Assembly: GCA_963702035.1 (NCBI GenBank)
Contig: OY969700.1
Location: forward strand, 1,798,001-1,862,000
DNA length: 64,000 nucleotides
DNA from: VRUE01 sp963702035
GTDB taxonomy: Bacteria > Actinomycetota > Thermoleophilia > Solirubrobacterales > 70-9
Reading direction: 5' to 3'
This document shows positions 8,212 to 16,951 of this stretch, one piece after another. The position numbers were made by a program, and so were the translations under genes. A model generated the notes under the pieces. The model saw nothing but the letters and a program-made list of their open reading frames with translations. It was not told the DNA's origin and ran no database searches. How positions within the stretch are numbered: position 1 is the stretch's first letter; every line of letters begins with the position of its first letter.

Positions 8212-11200
8212 CTACCTCCCCATCGACTTGCTGCGGTGGCGCTTGTGCTTCTTTTGCGCCTTCTTGGGCTTGAGCTTGATCGAGCGGTTCTTGAGGCCCG
8301 GTCCCTTGAGCTGGGCCTTGAGGGTCTTGCCCTTGGCGAGCAGCTTGCGGACCTGGCCGTTGGCGATCTTGACCTTGATCGTCTTGCTCTTGCCCTTGGC
8401 CATCGAGAAGCCGGCCTTGCCGATCTGCTTGTTCTTCAACTTGTGCTTCTTGCCCGTGGGCAGCTTGACGAACAGCTTGAGGGTGCCCTTGCAGGCGTCG
8501 GCGCCGGCGCACTTGAGCTTGATCAGGGCCTTGTTTCCGGAAACCTGGGCGGTCAACGGGGCCTTGGCGGTGCCTTCCCCTTCGGGGGCCGGAGCCGGCG
8601 TGGGCGTCGGGCTCGGCGAGGGGGCCGGCGTGGGCGTGGGCGTGGGCGGGGCGGGCGCTTCGTAGGTGTAGGTGTCGGCAGCGAATTCGCCCGAAGTCCC
8701 GCCAACCGTAGTCACGGTGACGTGGACGGCGCCCGCGGCGTGGGCGGGGGCCGTAGCCTTGATCTTGGTTTCGGTGTTTTCGAGGATCGTCGCTTCGGTT
8801 GAGCCGAAGGCGACTTTCAAGGCTCCGCCGAGCCGCAGCCCGGTGATCGTCACCACGGTCCCGCCCGCGGTCGGACCCGCCGCCGGGCTGACGGCGGTCA
8901 CCGCCGGCGGCGCGACGAAGGTGTATTCGTCGTCTTCGGAGATCGCCGAGGCGCCGTTGGTGCCGGTGACGGTGACGTCAACGGTGCCGGCGGCGTGTTC
9001 GGGCGATTCGAGTTCGATTTCGGTGCCCGAGGCGGAGAGGAATTCGCCGGCTTCGACTTCGGCGCCGCCGAATTCGACCTTTTCGGCGCCGCCGAGTTCT
9101 TCACCGGTGACGGTGACGACCTGGCCGCCGGCGGTCGGGCCTTCGCCGGGGCTGACGCCGGTGAGGACCGGCGGGGCGACGACGTAGGTGTATTCGTCGG
9201 CGGCCGAGGTAGCCGAGGTGCCGCCGACGGTCGTCACCGTGACGTGCACGGCGCCGAGCGCGTGGGCCGGAGTCACCGCCTTGATTTCGGTGCCGCCGGT
9301 CAGGACTTCGCAGTCCTTGCCTTCTGCGGCGCCTTCTTCTTCGCATTCGACTTCGGCCGTGCCGAATTCGACCTTGGAGGCACCGGTGAGGTCGGTGCCG
9401 GCGATCGTCACTTCGGCGCCGCCGGCTTCAGAGCCGGTCGCCGGGCTGACGCCCGTCACCGCGGGCGCGGCGACGGCGGTGTAGGGCTGGGTGGAGCTCT
9501 GACCGCCGGGCGTCGTCACCTTGACCGGCTGGGAACCGGCGGTGAGCGCCGGCGTCGTCGCCTTGATTTCGGTGTCGCTTTCGACCGAGAAGCCGGCCGC
9601 CGGCGTGGAGCCGAATTCGACTTCGGTGGCGCCGCTGGTGAAGTGTTCGCCGGTCAGCGTCACCACCTGGCCACCTGCCGCCGGGCCTGCGGCCGGGCTG
9701 GCGCCGCTGAGCACGGGCGCGGCGAAGAACGTGTATTCGTCAGCGGCGGAGGTTTCCGAGGTGCCGGCGGGCGCGGTCACGGTGACGTCAACCGAGCCTT
9801 CGCCGTGGGCAGGGGTGGTCGCCTTGATTTCGGTGTCGCTTTCGACCGAGAAGCTCGCCGCCGGCGTGGAGCCGAATTCGACGGCGGTGGAGCCGGTGAA
9901 GTTGGAGCCTTCGATCACGACTGCCTGGCCGCCCCCTATCGGGCCTTCGTCTGGTTCGACCTTGCTGACCGCGGGCTTGGTGGTGCTCTCGCAGGTGAAC
10001 TGGTCGGCGCCCGAGGTGGCGGAGACGCCGCCGACCGTGGTCACCGTGACATCGACGGTGCCGCTTTCACAGCCGGTCGGGCTTTCGGCGGTGATTTCGG
10101 TATCGCTTCCGACCGAGAAGCTAGCCGCGGCTTCGCCGCCGAACTTGACTTCGGTGGCGCCGGTGAGGTGTTCGCCGGTGATCGTCACCGCGGTGTGGGG
10201 CGGCCCATGGTTGGGTGAAACCCCGCTGACCACGGGAGCGGCGACGGCGGTGTAGGGCTGGGTGCCGCTGGCGCCGCCGGGGGTGGTGACCTTGAGCGGC
10301 TGGGAGCCGGCGGTGAGCGCCGGCGTCGTCGCCTTGATTTCGGTGTCGCTTTCGACCGAGAAGGCGGCGGCGGTGGTGGAGCCGAATTCGACTTCGGTTT
10401 CCCCGCTTTCGAAGTGTTCGCCCGTGCAGGTCACGACCTGGCCGCCCGCGGTCGGGCCTTGGGCGGGCGCGCAGCTGCTGAGCACGGACGCTTCAAGCGC
10501 CGTGTAGGGCTGCGTGCCGCTGGTGCCAAACGGCGTGGTCACCGAGACCGGGTTGGAGCCCGCCGGCAGAGCCGGCGTGGTCGCCTTGATTTCGGTGTCG
10601 CTTTCGACCTTGCAGTGGGCGACCGTGCCGTCGCAGGTCACTGCGGTGGTGCCGAATTCGATCTTTTCGGCGCCGGTGAAGTGTTCGCCGGTCAGCGTCA
10701 CGACCTGGCCGCCCGCGGTCGGGCCTTCGCTCGGCGCGACCGTGGTGAGCACGGGCGGCGGGACATAGGTGTAGTGGTCGGCGCTCGAGGTGGCCGAGGG
10801 GCCGCCGGGGGTGGTGACGACGACGTCGAAGGTGCCGGTTCCGGCGGGGCTGGTCGCTTCGATTTCGGTGCCGGCCGCGTTGACGCTGACCGCGGTGGCC
10901 GGAACGCCGCCGAAGCTGACTTCGTCGACGCCGAACTGGAAGTTGGTCCCGACGATCGTCACTTCCTGGCCACCGGCCTCGGGACCTTCGTCGGGGCTGA
11001 CGGCGGTGACGGTGGGCGCGGCGGGGGGCGCCCACACCGAAATCGTCGGATCGCTGGAGCGGCCCGTATACATGTTCCCGGTCGCCCAGTTGATCGCCAC
11101 GCTCTGGGCCAGCGTGGTCGCGCCGAGGGTGGTCTTCGAGACTTCGGTGCTCGGACAGCTCGAGGCGTTCATCTCGACGATCGAGAAGGTGCTGGCGACA

Positions 11201-13677
11201 AAGAGGTGGCCGCTGGCCGGATCGCTCGAGACGGTCGTGTTCGGGCCGGTGAACGCTTCGCAGACTTCGGTTCCGGTGGTGGAGTCGAACTGGGTGACTT
11301 TGCCCGTCCGCGCGGCGAAGATCGAGCCCGCAGTGGGGCCGGCGCCTGCGGCGACGCCGCAGGCGGTGGAGGCGAGGAAGTCGGTGCTCGACCCGTTGAC
11401 CGGCGGGTTGGCGAATTTGTGGACTTCGCCGCTGTTTTTGGTGCGGTCGCCGACGTAGACGTTGCCGGAGGAGTCAACGGCGACGCCGCAGGCTTCGCCG
11501 AAGGCACCGCTCGTCCCTTCGGTCAGTTCGCCGACGGAGGATCCGTCGGAGGCGAAGATCTTGACCGGGTTCGCGCCTCCCTGGGCGACGTAGATGTTGC
11601 CGTCGGTCGCGCCACCGGAGTTGTCAACCGCCACCTGCGCGCGTGCTGCGTTGGTGCCGAACGTCAGGCCGGTGATCACGTTGGCGGGCAGCGAGGAGAA
11701 GTCGTCGGGCGTCCCGTCGGGCTTGTAGCGGTAAAGACCGGCGGCGTGCCCGCCCTGCTGGCGTTCGACGGTGCAGGTTCCGCTGCCGCTTTCGGTCAAG
11801 CAGGTTAGGAGCGGCTGGCCTTCCCCTGCAAACGGGCCTTCGAGTTCGATCGTCACGCCGGCACTGGCCGACCCGGCCATTTTGAAGTTGGCGGTGCCGC
11901 CGCAGAGCGCGCCAAGGGCGTTCTGGATGTTTTCCCTGATCGTGGCGGTCGTCGGGGAGTAGGTGATCGGGTCGGTGACGGAGCTCGAGCAGGCTGGAGT
12001 TGGCAGGTTTTCGAGCTTGAAGGTGTCGCCTTCGAGCCATCCGGGGCTGCTGGAGAACTTGACGATCTGCTTCTCGTTGCCGCCCGGGTCGATCGCGAGC
12101 AGGTCGCCGCTCGCCTGGTCCACCGTCATCCCGAAGACCTTGGTGAGGTTGGGCGGTTCGGCTTCGCCGAAGGGTTCGAGGAGGTGGCGCCCGGTGATCG
12201 GCGCCCACACCGAAATCGTCGGATCGCCGGAGCGGCCCGTATACATGTTCCCGGTCGCCCAGTTGATCGCCACGCTCTGGGCCAGCGTGGTCGCGCCGAG
12301 GGTGGTCTTCGAGACTTCGGTGCTCGGACAGCTCGAGGCGTTCATCTCGACGATCGAGAAGGTGCTGGCGACAAAGAGGTGGCCGCTGGCCGGATCGCTC
12401 GAGACGGTCGTGTTCGGGCCGGTGAACGCTTCGCAGACTTCGGTTCCGGTGGTGGAGTCGAACTGGGTGACTTTGCCCGTCCGCGCGGCGAAGATCGAGC
12501 CCGCAGTGGGGCCGGCGCCTGCGGCGACGCCGCAGGCGGTGGAGGCGAGGAAGTCGGTGCTCGACCCGTTGACCGGCGGGTTGGCGAATTTGTGGACTTC
12601 GCCGCTGTTTTTGGTGCGGTCGCCGACGTAGACGTTGCCGGAGGAGTCGACGGCGACGCCGCAGGCTTCGCCGAAGGCACCGCTCGTCCCTTCGGTCAGT
12701 TCGCCGACGGAGGATCCGTCGGAGGCGAAGATCTTGACCGGGTTCGCGCCTCCCTGGGCGACGTAGATGTTGCCGTCGGTCGCGCCACCGGAGTTGTCGA
12801 CCGCCACCTGCGCGCGTGCTGCGTTGGTGCCGAACGTCAGGCCGGTGATCACGTTGGCGGGCAGCGAGGAGAAGTCGTCGGGCGTCCCGTCGGGCTTGTA
12901 GCGGTAAAGACCGGCGGCGTGCCCGCCCTGCTGGCGTTCGACGGTGCAGGTTCCGCTGCCGCTTTCGGTCAAGCAGGTTAGGAGCGGCTGGCCTTCCCCT
13001 GCAAACGGGCCTTCGAGTTCGATCGTCACGCCGGCACTGGCCGACCCGGCCATTTTGAAGTTGGCGGTGCCGCCGCAGAGCGCGCCAAGGGCGTTCTGGA
13101 TGTTTTCCCTGATCGTGGCGGTCGTCGGGGAGTAGGTGATCGGGTCGGTGACGGAGCTCGAGCAGGCTGGAGTTGGCAGGTTTTCGAGCTTGAAGGTGTC
13201 GCCTTCGAGCCATCCGGGGCTGCTGGAGAACTTGACGATCTGCTTCTCGTTGCCGCCCGGGTCGATCGCGAGCAGGTCGCCGCTCGCCTGGTCCACCGTC
13301 ATCCCGAAGACCTTGGTGAGGTTCGGCTGTGCGGCTTCGCCGAAGGGTTCGAGGAAGGGATGGCTGGGAACGGAAGCTGAAGCGAGGGTGGGAGCGAGGG
13401 CGAGGAGGGCGAGGGCGAGGAGGCCGGTGAGGAGGGCGAGGGAGCGGGGCGCGTGGCGCCTGCCCCGCCCACCCTCTTGCAGGTGAGGTGGGCAGGGGGG
13501 GGCGAGGGGCGAGGGGGAGGCGAGGCTGAAGGCGGAGGTGGCGTAGGAGGGCGCACCACTCCCTCTGGCGCTGTCTGAGGACGCACGGGTGGCGAGGGCT
13601 GCACCGAAGATGCGGCCGAGGCCGGTGGCCTGGCGCTGGGTCGATCCGGTAGACGCTGCCTTCGCGTGCGAACTCAC
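8212..13677 (-). CDS. Giant secreted double-propeller protein with nine IPT/TIG domains
   Basis: The GTG at 13677 is chosen because AAGGAG lies eight bases upstream; the ATG at 13704 has no ribosome site. The product is 1,821 residues. After a polar, Ala/Ser-rich leader come a hydrophobic segment (SLALLTGLLALALLALAPTL) and two nearly identical 391-residue NHL-like propeller units. Nine IPT/TIG immunoglobulin-like domains follow (pattern GPTAGGQVVTLTGEHF ... SDTEIKATTPA), then a Pro/Thr stalk and a basic tail (KKAQKKHKRHRSKSMGR). IPT domains build extended stalks in surface proteins, so a cell-surface adhesin or sensor is likely. It heads the operon; the next gene starts six bases after its TAG. 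Confidence 0.85.
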   Translation of the reverse strand: MSSHAKAASTGSTQRQATGLGRIFGAALATRASSDSARGSGAPSYATSAFSLASPSPLAPPCPPHLQEGGRGRRHAPRSLALLTGLLALALLALAPTLASASVPSHPFLEPFGEAAQPNLTKVFGMTVDQASGDLLAIDPGGNEKQIVKFSSSPGWLEGDTFKLENLPTPACSSSVTDPITYSPTTATIRENIQNALGALCGGTANFKMAGSASAGVTIELEGPFAGEGQPLLTCLTESGSGTCTVERQQGGHAAGLYRYKPDGTPDDFSSLPANVITGLTFGTNAARAQVAVDNSGGATDGNIYVAQGGANPVKIFASDGSSVGELTEGTSGAFGEACGVAVDSSGNVYVGDRTKNSGEVHKFANPPVNGSSTDFLASTACGVAAGAGPTAGSIFAARTGKVTQFDSTTGTEVCEAFTGPNTTVSSDPASGHLFVASTFSIVEMNASSCPSTEVSKTTLGATTLAQSVAINWATGNMYTGRSGDPTISVWAPITGRHLLEPFGEAEPPNLTKVFGMTVDQASGDLLAIDPGGNEKQIVKFSSSPGWLEGDTFKLENLPTPACSSSVTDPITYSPTTATIRENIQNALGALCGGTANFKMAGSASAGVTIELEGPFAGEGQPLLTCLTESGSGTCTVERQQGGHAAGLYRYKPDGTPDDFSSLPANVITGLTFGTNAARAQVAVDNSGGATDGNIYVAQGGANPVKIFASDGSSVGELTEGTSGAFGEACGVAVDSSGNVYVGDRTKNSGEVHKFANPPVNGSSTDFLASTACGVAAGAGPTAGSIFAARTGKVTQFDSTTGTEVCEAFTGPNTTVSSDPASGHLFVASTFSIVEMNASSCPSTEVSKTTLGATTLAQSVAINWATGNMYTGRSSDPTISVWAPPAAPTVTAVSPDEGPEAGGQEVTIVGTNFQFGVDEVSFGGVPATAVSVNAAGTEIEATSPAGTGTFDVVVTTPGGPSATSSADHYTYVPPPVLTTVAPSEGPTAGGQVVTLTGEHFTGAEKIEFGTTAVTCDGTVAHCKVESDTEIKATTPALPAGSNPVSVTTPFGTSGTQPYTALEASVLSSCAPAQGPTAGGQVVTCTGEHFESGETEVEFGSTTAAAFSVESDTEIKATTPALTAGSQPLKVTTPGGASGTQPYTAVAAPVVSGVSPNHGPPHTAVTITGEHLTGATEVKFGGEAAASFSVGSDTEITAESPTGCESGTVDVTVTTVGGVSATSGADQFTCESTTKPAVSKVEPDEGPIGGGQAVVIEGSNFTGSTAVEFGSTPAASFSVESDTEIKATTPAHGEGSVDVTVTAPAGTSETSAADEYTFFAAPVLSGASPAAGPAAGGQVVTLTGEHFTSGATEVEFGSTPAAGFSVESDTEIKATTPALTAGSQPVKVTTPGGQSSTQPYTAVAAPAVTGVSPATGSEAGGAEVTIAGTDLTGASKVEFGTAEVECEEEGAAEGKDCEVLTGGTEIKAVTPAHALGAVHVTVTTVGGTSATSAADEYTYVVAPPVLTGVSPGEGPTAGGQVVTVTGEELGGAEKVEFGGAEVEAGEFLSASGTEIELESPEHAAGTVDVTVTGTNGASAISEDDEYTFVAPPAVTAVSPAAGPTAGGTVVTITGLRLGGALKVAFGSTEATILENTETKIKATAPAHAAGAVHVTVTTVGGTSGEFAADTYTYEAPAPPTPTPTPAPSPSPTPTPAPAPEGEGTAKAPLTAQVSGNKALIKLKCAGADACKGTLKLFVKLPTGKKHKLKNKQIGKAGFSMAKGKSKTIKVKIANGQVRKLLAKGKTLKAQLKGPGLKNRSIKLKPKKAQKKHKRHRSKSMGR
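11027..12182 (-). repeat. Tandem duplication, copy 2 (second propeller)
   Basis: This 1,156-bp stretch recurs at 12200-13355 with an offset of exactly 1,173 bp (391 codons). Only a handful of substitutions separate them (for example 11052 versus 12225, and the end around 12151-12157). The unit equals one complete propeller domain. It is the downstream copy in reading order. Confidence 0.95.
12200..13355 (-). repeat. Tandem duplication, copy 1 (first propeller)
   Basis: First copy in reading order of the 1,156-bp repeat whose partner is 11027-12182. The intervening 17 bases encode the short linker between the propellers. The offset is a multiple of three, so the frame is kept. Confidence 0.95.
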
Positions 13678-14294
13678 GTAGGTGTCTCCTTGGTCGGTGT
13701 TCATCGGGTGAGGTGAAGGGCGGTGTGGAAGCGCGGAGCCTGTGCGGCCGTCCGATGGCCTTCTCCCTCTTGCGGCCGAACGGCCCGCGAGCCGGTGGCG
13801 GGCCGCAAAGCCGGGTTCGCGCAGGGGGGGCGAGATTCGGGAGAGGCGAAGGGGGGCGAATCGGGGGGGGTGGGTGCCTCGGCGTGGGCGGGGTGCGGGG
13901 CATCGCCCTCATTGCCCACTCTCTCTGCGGGTAGGTGGGCAATTCGGGCCGTGGCGATCAGTGAGGGGGCGGTGGTCGGGCTCGGGGCGGTTGCCGAGCT
14001 CGAGGCGGAAAGCCGGCGGCGAGCAGCCCGGGGTTGAATCCAGCCAGCCGGGATGAGCCGGGGAGGGCGGATGGCTGCCGCATCGGGGCGGCGGTCATCG
14101 GGCCGGTCCCCGCGAAGGTCGGTGGCGCATGCGGCGGCGAGCGCGGCACTCGGCTGCTGTGCGTGGTTGTCCCGGATCACTGCGATACCTCTCCCTTGGC
14201 TCTGAGCCGTTCCCGCGGCTCGGTCCCTGCTGCGGTTCCTGCGGTGCTGCCTGCCCGTCCTGGTCAACTGCGATTTCAAAGACGGTGCGCCGGA
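13678..14294 (-). other. Long 5' leader of the surface-protein operon, no gene seen
   Basis: About 615 bases separate the promoter at 14295-14323 from the GTG at 13677. Frames here give only low-complexity Arg/Pro/Ala peptides and none looks real. A perfect 9-base inverted repeat (ATTGCCCAC at 13911-13919, GTGGGCAAT at 13935-13943) forms a hairpin with a 15-base loop. The leader ends with a strong ribosome site (AAGGAG, 13686-13691). A regulatory function is possible but unproven. Confidence 0.5.
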
Positions 14295-14323
14295 ACTGTA
14301 AACAAAGACCTTTTTAATGTCAA
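14295..14323 (-). promoter_or_regulatory. Sigma-70-type promoter for the surface-protein operon
   Basis: On the minus strand, TTGACA (14318-14323) is followed by a 17-base spacer and TACAGT (14295-14300). The segment is AT-rich against a very GC-rich background. Initiation would fall near 14288. It lies behind pyrE, which points the same way, so the operon does not depend on pyrE read-through. Confidence 0.6.
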
Positions 14324-14458
14324 GAGATACGTTTCTGAAAGAAAGAACAATGTCTTTGGACATCGCCGAATTCCGCCGGAGCGCGCTTGACAATGCGGCT
14401 CAGCGTGGGTACGCCGCGAGTATCCGGTGTTTGCCCACGCCGCCCGGGGACCGGGTGC

Positions 14459-15025
14459 TCAGCCGCGGTCGGGACGGTCCGGGTACAGCTCGTCGATCGT
14501 GACGAGCGCCCGGTAGGGGGCGGCCGCGGCCGCTTCGATCGCTTCGCCGCCGCCCGCGAGGCGGTCGACGACGGCGATCGTGGCGACGACCTCGAGGCCT
14601 TGCTCGCGGATCCGCTCGATCGCCTTCACGGTCGAGCCGCCGGTGGTGACGGTGTCCTCGACTACGAGCACTCTGTCGCCCGCCTCGACCGGCCCCTCGA
14701 CCCAGCGCTGCAACCCGTGCTGCTTGCGCTCGCCGCGGACGAAGAAGCCGACGAGATCGTCGCCGGCGGGTACTGCAAGCGCGGCGCAGCTCGGCGGGAT
14801 CGCCGCCGTCGCCGGGCCCCCCACGGCGCTCGCCCCCGCCTCGACCGCTGCGGCCGCGATCAGCTCGCCTGCCGCACGAAACCCCGCCGGCCGCAGCAGC
14901 GCCCGCCGCGCGTCGACGTAGTACTGCGCGGTCGCCCCACTCGACAGCGTCACCTCGCCGATCACCAGCGAGTGCTCGCGCAGCTCGGCGAGCAGGGTGC
15001 GCTTGGCGGCCTCGAGCTCAGACAT
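14459..15025 (-). CDS. pyrE: Orotate phosphoribosyltransferase
   Basis: A 188-residue enzyme of UMP synthesis that joins orotate to PRPP to form OMP. The PRPP-binding loop VLVVEDTVTTGGS is intact. The N-terminal block LVIGEVTLSSGATAQYYVDA and the loop RGERKQHG are family-typical. The ATG at 15025 (MSELEAAKRTLLAELREHSL) is preferred over the upstream ATG at 15091, whose extra 22 residues are Arg-rich and non-conserved; AGGA precedes 15025. The gene stands alone between the surface-protein promoter and a divergent VapBC pair, with no other pyrimidine genes nearby. Confidence 0.9.
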   Translation of the reverse strand: MSELEAAKRTLLAELREHSLVIGEVTLSSGATAQYYVDARRALLRPAGFRAAGELIAAAAVEAGASAVGGPATAAIPPSCAALAVPAGDDLVGFFVRGERKQHGLQRWVEGPVEAGDRVLVVEDTVTTGGSTVKAIERIREQGLEVVATIAVVDRLAGGGEAIEAAAAAPYRALVTIDELYPDRPDRG

Positions 15026-15111
15026 TGCGGCAATCCTATGGGTGAGGGGGGAGAGTCTTCGCCGCCGGAGCCTTGGTGTGGGCGTGAACAACTCGTCAAC
15101 TGCTGCACTCG

Positions 15112-15133
15112 GTGTACCTCAGAAGGGGTACAC
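15112..15133 (+). promoter_or_regulatory. Palindromic operator of the VapBC operon
   Basis: GTGTACC (15112-15118) and GGTACAC (15127-15133) form perfect 7-base arms around an 8-base spacer, ending eight bases before the antitoxin ATG. VapB-type antitoxins usually repress their own operon at such palindromes. Confidence 0.6.
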
Positions 15134-15141
15134 TCGCCCCC

Positions 15142-15402
15142 ATGGCATCCAAGCATCCTCGCGTCCAAGTGACCGTCAACCCGACTCTGGAAAAGGCGAT
15201 GGCAGCGGTTGACGCACATCCGAAGAGCAAGTCGCGGCTGATTCGCGACCTTGCCCTGCGCGGGGCAGAAGTCGCTGAAGAGGACTGGAGGCGACGGCAA
15301 GAAGCCAAGGAGTTCTTCCTGAAGGTTGCCCGCGGCGAGATCGAGCTCGACATGACGGGCGCTCGAGAAGCATGGGAAGAACGTGAGGCAGAAGTCGAAT
15401 GA
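15142..15402 (+). CDS. vapB: VapB-like antitoxin
   Basis: An 86-residue protein. MASKHPRVQVTVNPTLEKAM followed by a helix-helix region (DAHPKSKSRLIRDLALRGAE) fits a ribbon-helix-helix DNA-binding domain. The C-terminus is a long charged helix (EEDWRRRQEAKEFFLKVARG) of the kind that wraps a PIN toxin. ATG 15142 is chosen because the upstream frame (from 15112) would run through the operator palindrome. It overlaps the toxin gene by four bases (ATGA), so the two are translationally coupled. Confidence 0.8.
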   Translation: MASKHPRVQVTVNPTLEKAMAAVDAHPKSKSRLIRDLALRGAEVAEEDWRRRQEAKEFFLKVARGEIELDMTGAREAWEEREAEVE

Positions 15403-15809
15403 ACCTTCAGAGCTGGTCTGGCATCCCGCTCGTCGTCGATACGTCCGCGTGGATGCGTCTAGGACTTCGCCAAACCCTGCCCTACTGGGAAACCGTGGGC
15501 GAAGGCGACCGGCTTGTCTCCTGCCCGATCGCCGCGCTGGAGGTTTTTCGAACGGCGAAGGACGAGGATCACTTCAAGGCTCTGGACAAGCACTTCAGTG
15601 CCCTGCCCCAAGCACCGGTAACCGCTTCAGTCTGCGACACAGCACTGTCGGCCTCCCGCGAGCTGGGCGCCCGTCGGCGCATACCGGTCCCGGACTACCT
15701 GATCGCCGCCGCCGCGGCCGAGCGCGGTTTCGGCGTCCTCCACGCCGACAAGCACTTCGACCTGCTCGCGGCTGTGCTCGAGTTCGAGAGTGTCCGGCTG
15801 CCGGACTGA
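15399..15809 (+). CDS. vapC: VapC-like PIN-domain ribonuclease toxin
   Basis: A 136-residue PIN-domain protein. Acidic site residues are visible in LVVDTSAWMR (first Asp), the Glu in AALEVFRTAK, PDYLIAAAAAERG (third Asp) and HADKHFDLLA (fourth). Members are Mg-dependent RNases, often cutting tRNA or rRNA. It overlaps its antitoxin by ATGA. It is not closely similar to the PIN protein at 1-327, so the two loci are independent acquisitions. The RNA target cannot be read from sequence. Confidence 0.88.
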   Translation: MNLQSWSGIPLVVDTSAWMRLGLRQTLPYWETVGEGDRLVSCPIAALEVFRTAKDEDHFKALDKHFSALPQAPVTASVCDTALSASRELGARRRIPVPDYLIAAAAAERGFGVLHADKHFDLLAAVLEFESVRLPD

Positions 15810-15836
15810 CGCGGCTCGGCCGACTTCGGCCTACAC

Positions 15837-16820
15837 TCAGAAGACAAAGATCGGCTCGCCGTAGTGGAGCTGTTCGTAGATGCGCGGCTGGTCGGCGATG
15901 AAGGTGCGCACGCAGCCGTGGCTGGCGGCATAGTCGGGCACTTCGGCGTAGCCATGGACGGCGTACCCGTTGTGCCAGTAGAAGGAGTAGTACATGCCCT
16001 CCGAGTTGTAGCCGGGTTCCTGGCGGTAGAAGCTGTACTGGCCGGTGACCGTCGGGGTCGAGGGCTTGCCGGTCGAGACGGGGTAGATCGCGAAGGGCTT
16101 GTCGCCCTTGCTGAGCACCAGCACCTGCTTGCCGAGCGGCACCTCGGCGTGCTCGCCGGCGTCGGGGTGCTTGACGTGGTAGCCGCCACGGCCCCCGAAG
16201 ACCTGACGGACGAGGCCCTTGCCGGCGTGTTCGTTGCGGGACATGCCGTTTACCTTGCGGTAGGCGAGCACCTCGCGACCGGTGCGGCCGTTGAAGCAAC
16301 TGCCGCCACCTGAGACGTAGCCCATCTTCGCCAGCGCCTTTTTGAAGCCCTTGACGACGCGGCCGCACGCGCCGGGGCCGATCGCGGGGAAGCTGACCTT
16401 CCAGCTCTTGCGCACGGTGCGGTCGCCGCGCAGCGAGCCGCTCGCCGGCAGGTGCGCGCTCGCCGCGTACTTGCCGTCTTTGCGGACCAGGATCGAGGCT
16501 TTGAAGACACCGGCCCCGCCGTTGCCCGGCCGGACGTGCGCTACGCGCCTGAACAGCTTGTGGCCGTCGAGGTAGAAGGTGACGTCGACGGTCTGGCCGG
16601 GAGCGAACGGCTCGACCGTGCCGTAGACCGGCACCGTCCCATAGATAGGCGCCTTGCCCCCCTTCAATTTGCCGAGGCTGATCTTCACCGTCGCCTTGTC
16701 GGGCGATTGCGGTGCTTTGCCTGCGCCCGGCGGGCCCCCGACGGGCTGCTTCGCCGAGGCGGCAGCCGGAAGCGCCAACAGGGCAAGCAAAACCAGCGCG
16801 TAGACGAGACGGCGATTCAT
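15837..16820 (-). CDS. Secreted L,D-transpeptidase (YkuD) with peptidoglycan-binding domain
   Basis: A 327-residue protein from ATG 16820. Residues 1-22 (MNRRLVYALVLLALLALPAA) are a signal peptide. A middle segment with GFKKALAKMGYVSGGGSCFN is a PG_binding_1-type domain, and the C-terminus is a YkuD catalytic domain with HGYAEVPDYAASHGCVR; the nucleophilic Cys is near residue 303. Such enzymes form 3-3 cross-links in peptidoglycan or attach proteins to it. The upstream ATG at 16910 would place 30 polar residues before the signal peptide and is rejected. It is divergent from the tRNA-like gene. Confidence 0.88.
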   Translation of the reverse strand: MNRRLVYALVLLALLALPAAASAKQPVGGPPGAGKAPQSPDKATVKISLGKLKGGKAPIYGTVPVYGTVEPFAPGQTVDVTFYLDGHKLFRRVAHVRPGNGGAGVFKASILVRKDGKYAASAHLPASGSLRGDRTVRKSWKVSFPAIGPGACGRVVKGFKKALAKMGYVSGGGSCFNGRTGREVLAYRKVNGMSRNEHAGKGLVRQVFGGRGGYHVKHPDAGEHAEVPLGKQVLVLSKGDKPFAIYPVSTGKPSTPTVTGQYSFYRQEPGYNSEGMYYSFYWHNGYAVHGYAEVPDYAASHGCVRTFIADQPRIYEQLHYGEPIFVF

Positions 16821-16913
16821 CGGCCCGGCATTCTTGCGGATGGCCCGGTTGGCCGGTTTGTCACGACTTTGTAACGGCGCAGTCAATTGTCTGTAAAAAG
16901 AGTGAAACATGGC

Positions 16914-16941
16914 TTGAAATGGCGGTTTCCTCGGCTACTGT
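16914..16941 (+). promoter_or_regulatory. Candidate promoter of the tRNA-like RNA
   Basis: TTGAAA (16914-16919), a 16-base spacer and TACTGT (16936-16941) would start transcription near 16948, about four bases before the tRNA-like 5' end. The -10 element is weak; the spacing supports it more than the sequence. Confidence 0.35.
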
Positions 16942-16951
16942 CGGTAACAGC

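Noticed and set aside
8995..10218. 407-codon plus-strand frame opposite the IPT domains
   Set aside because: Repetitive Gly/Arg/Asp composition mirrors the IPT repeats on the other strand; a shadow.
13701..14393. 230-codon minus-strand frame before the surface operon
   Set aside because: It is Arg/Pro/Ser-rich with no domain and runs across a good promoter; treated as leader.
14317..14502. Short plus-strand frame beginning MSRDTFLKERTMSLD
   Set aside because: No ribosome site, antisense to promoter and pyrE end, no similarity recognised.
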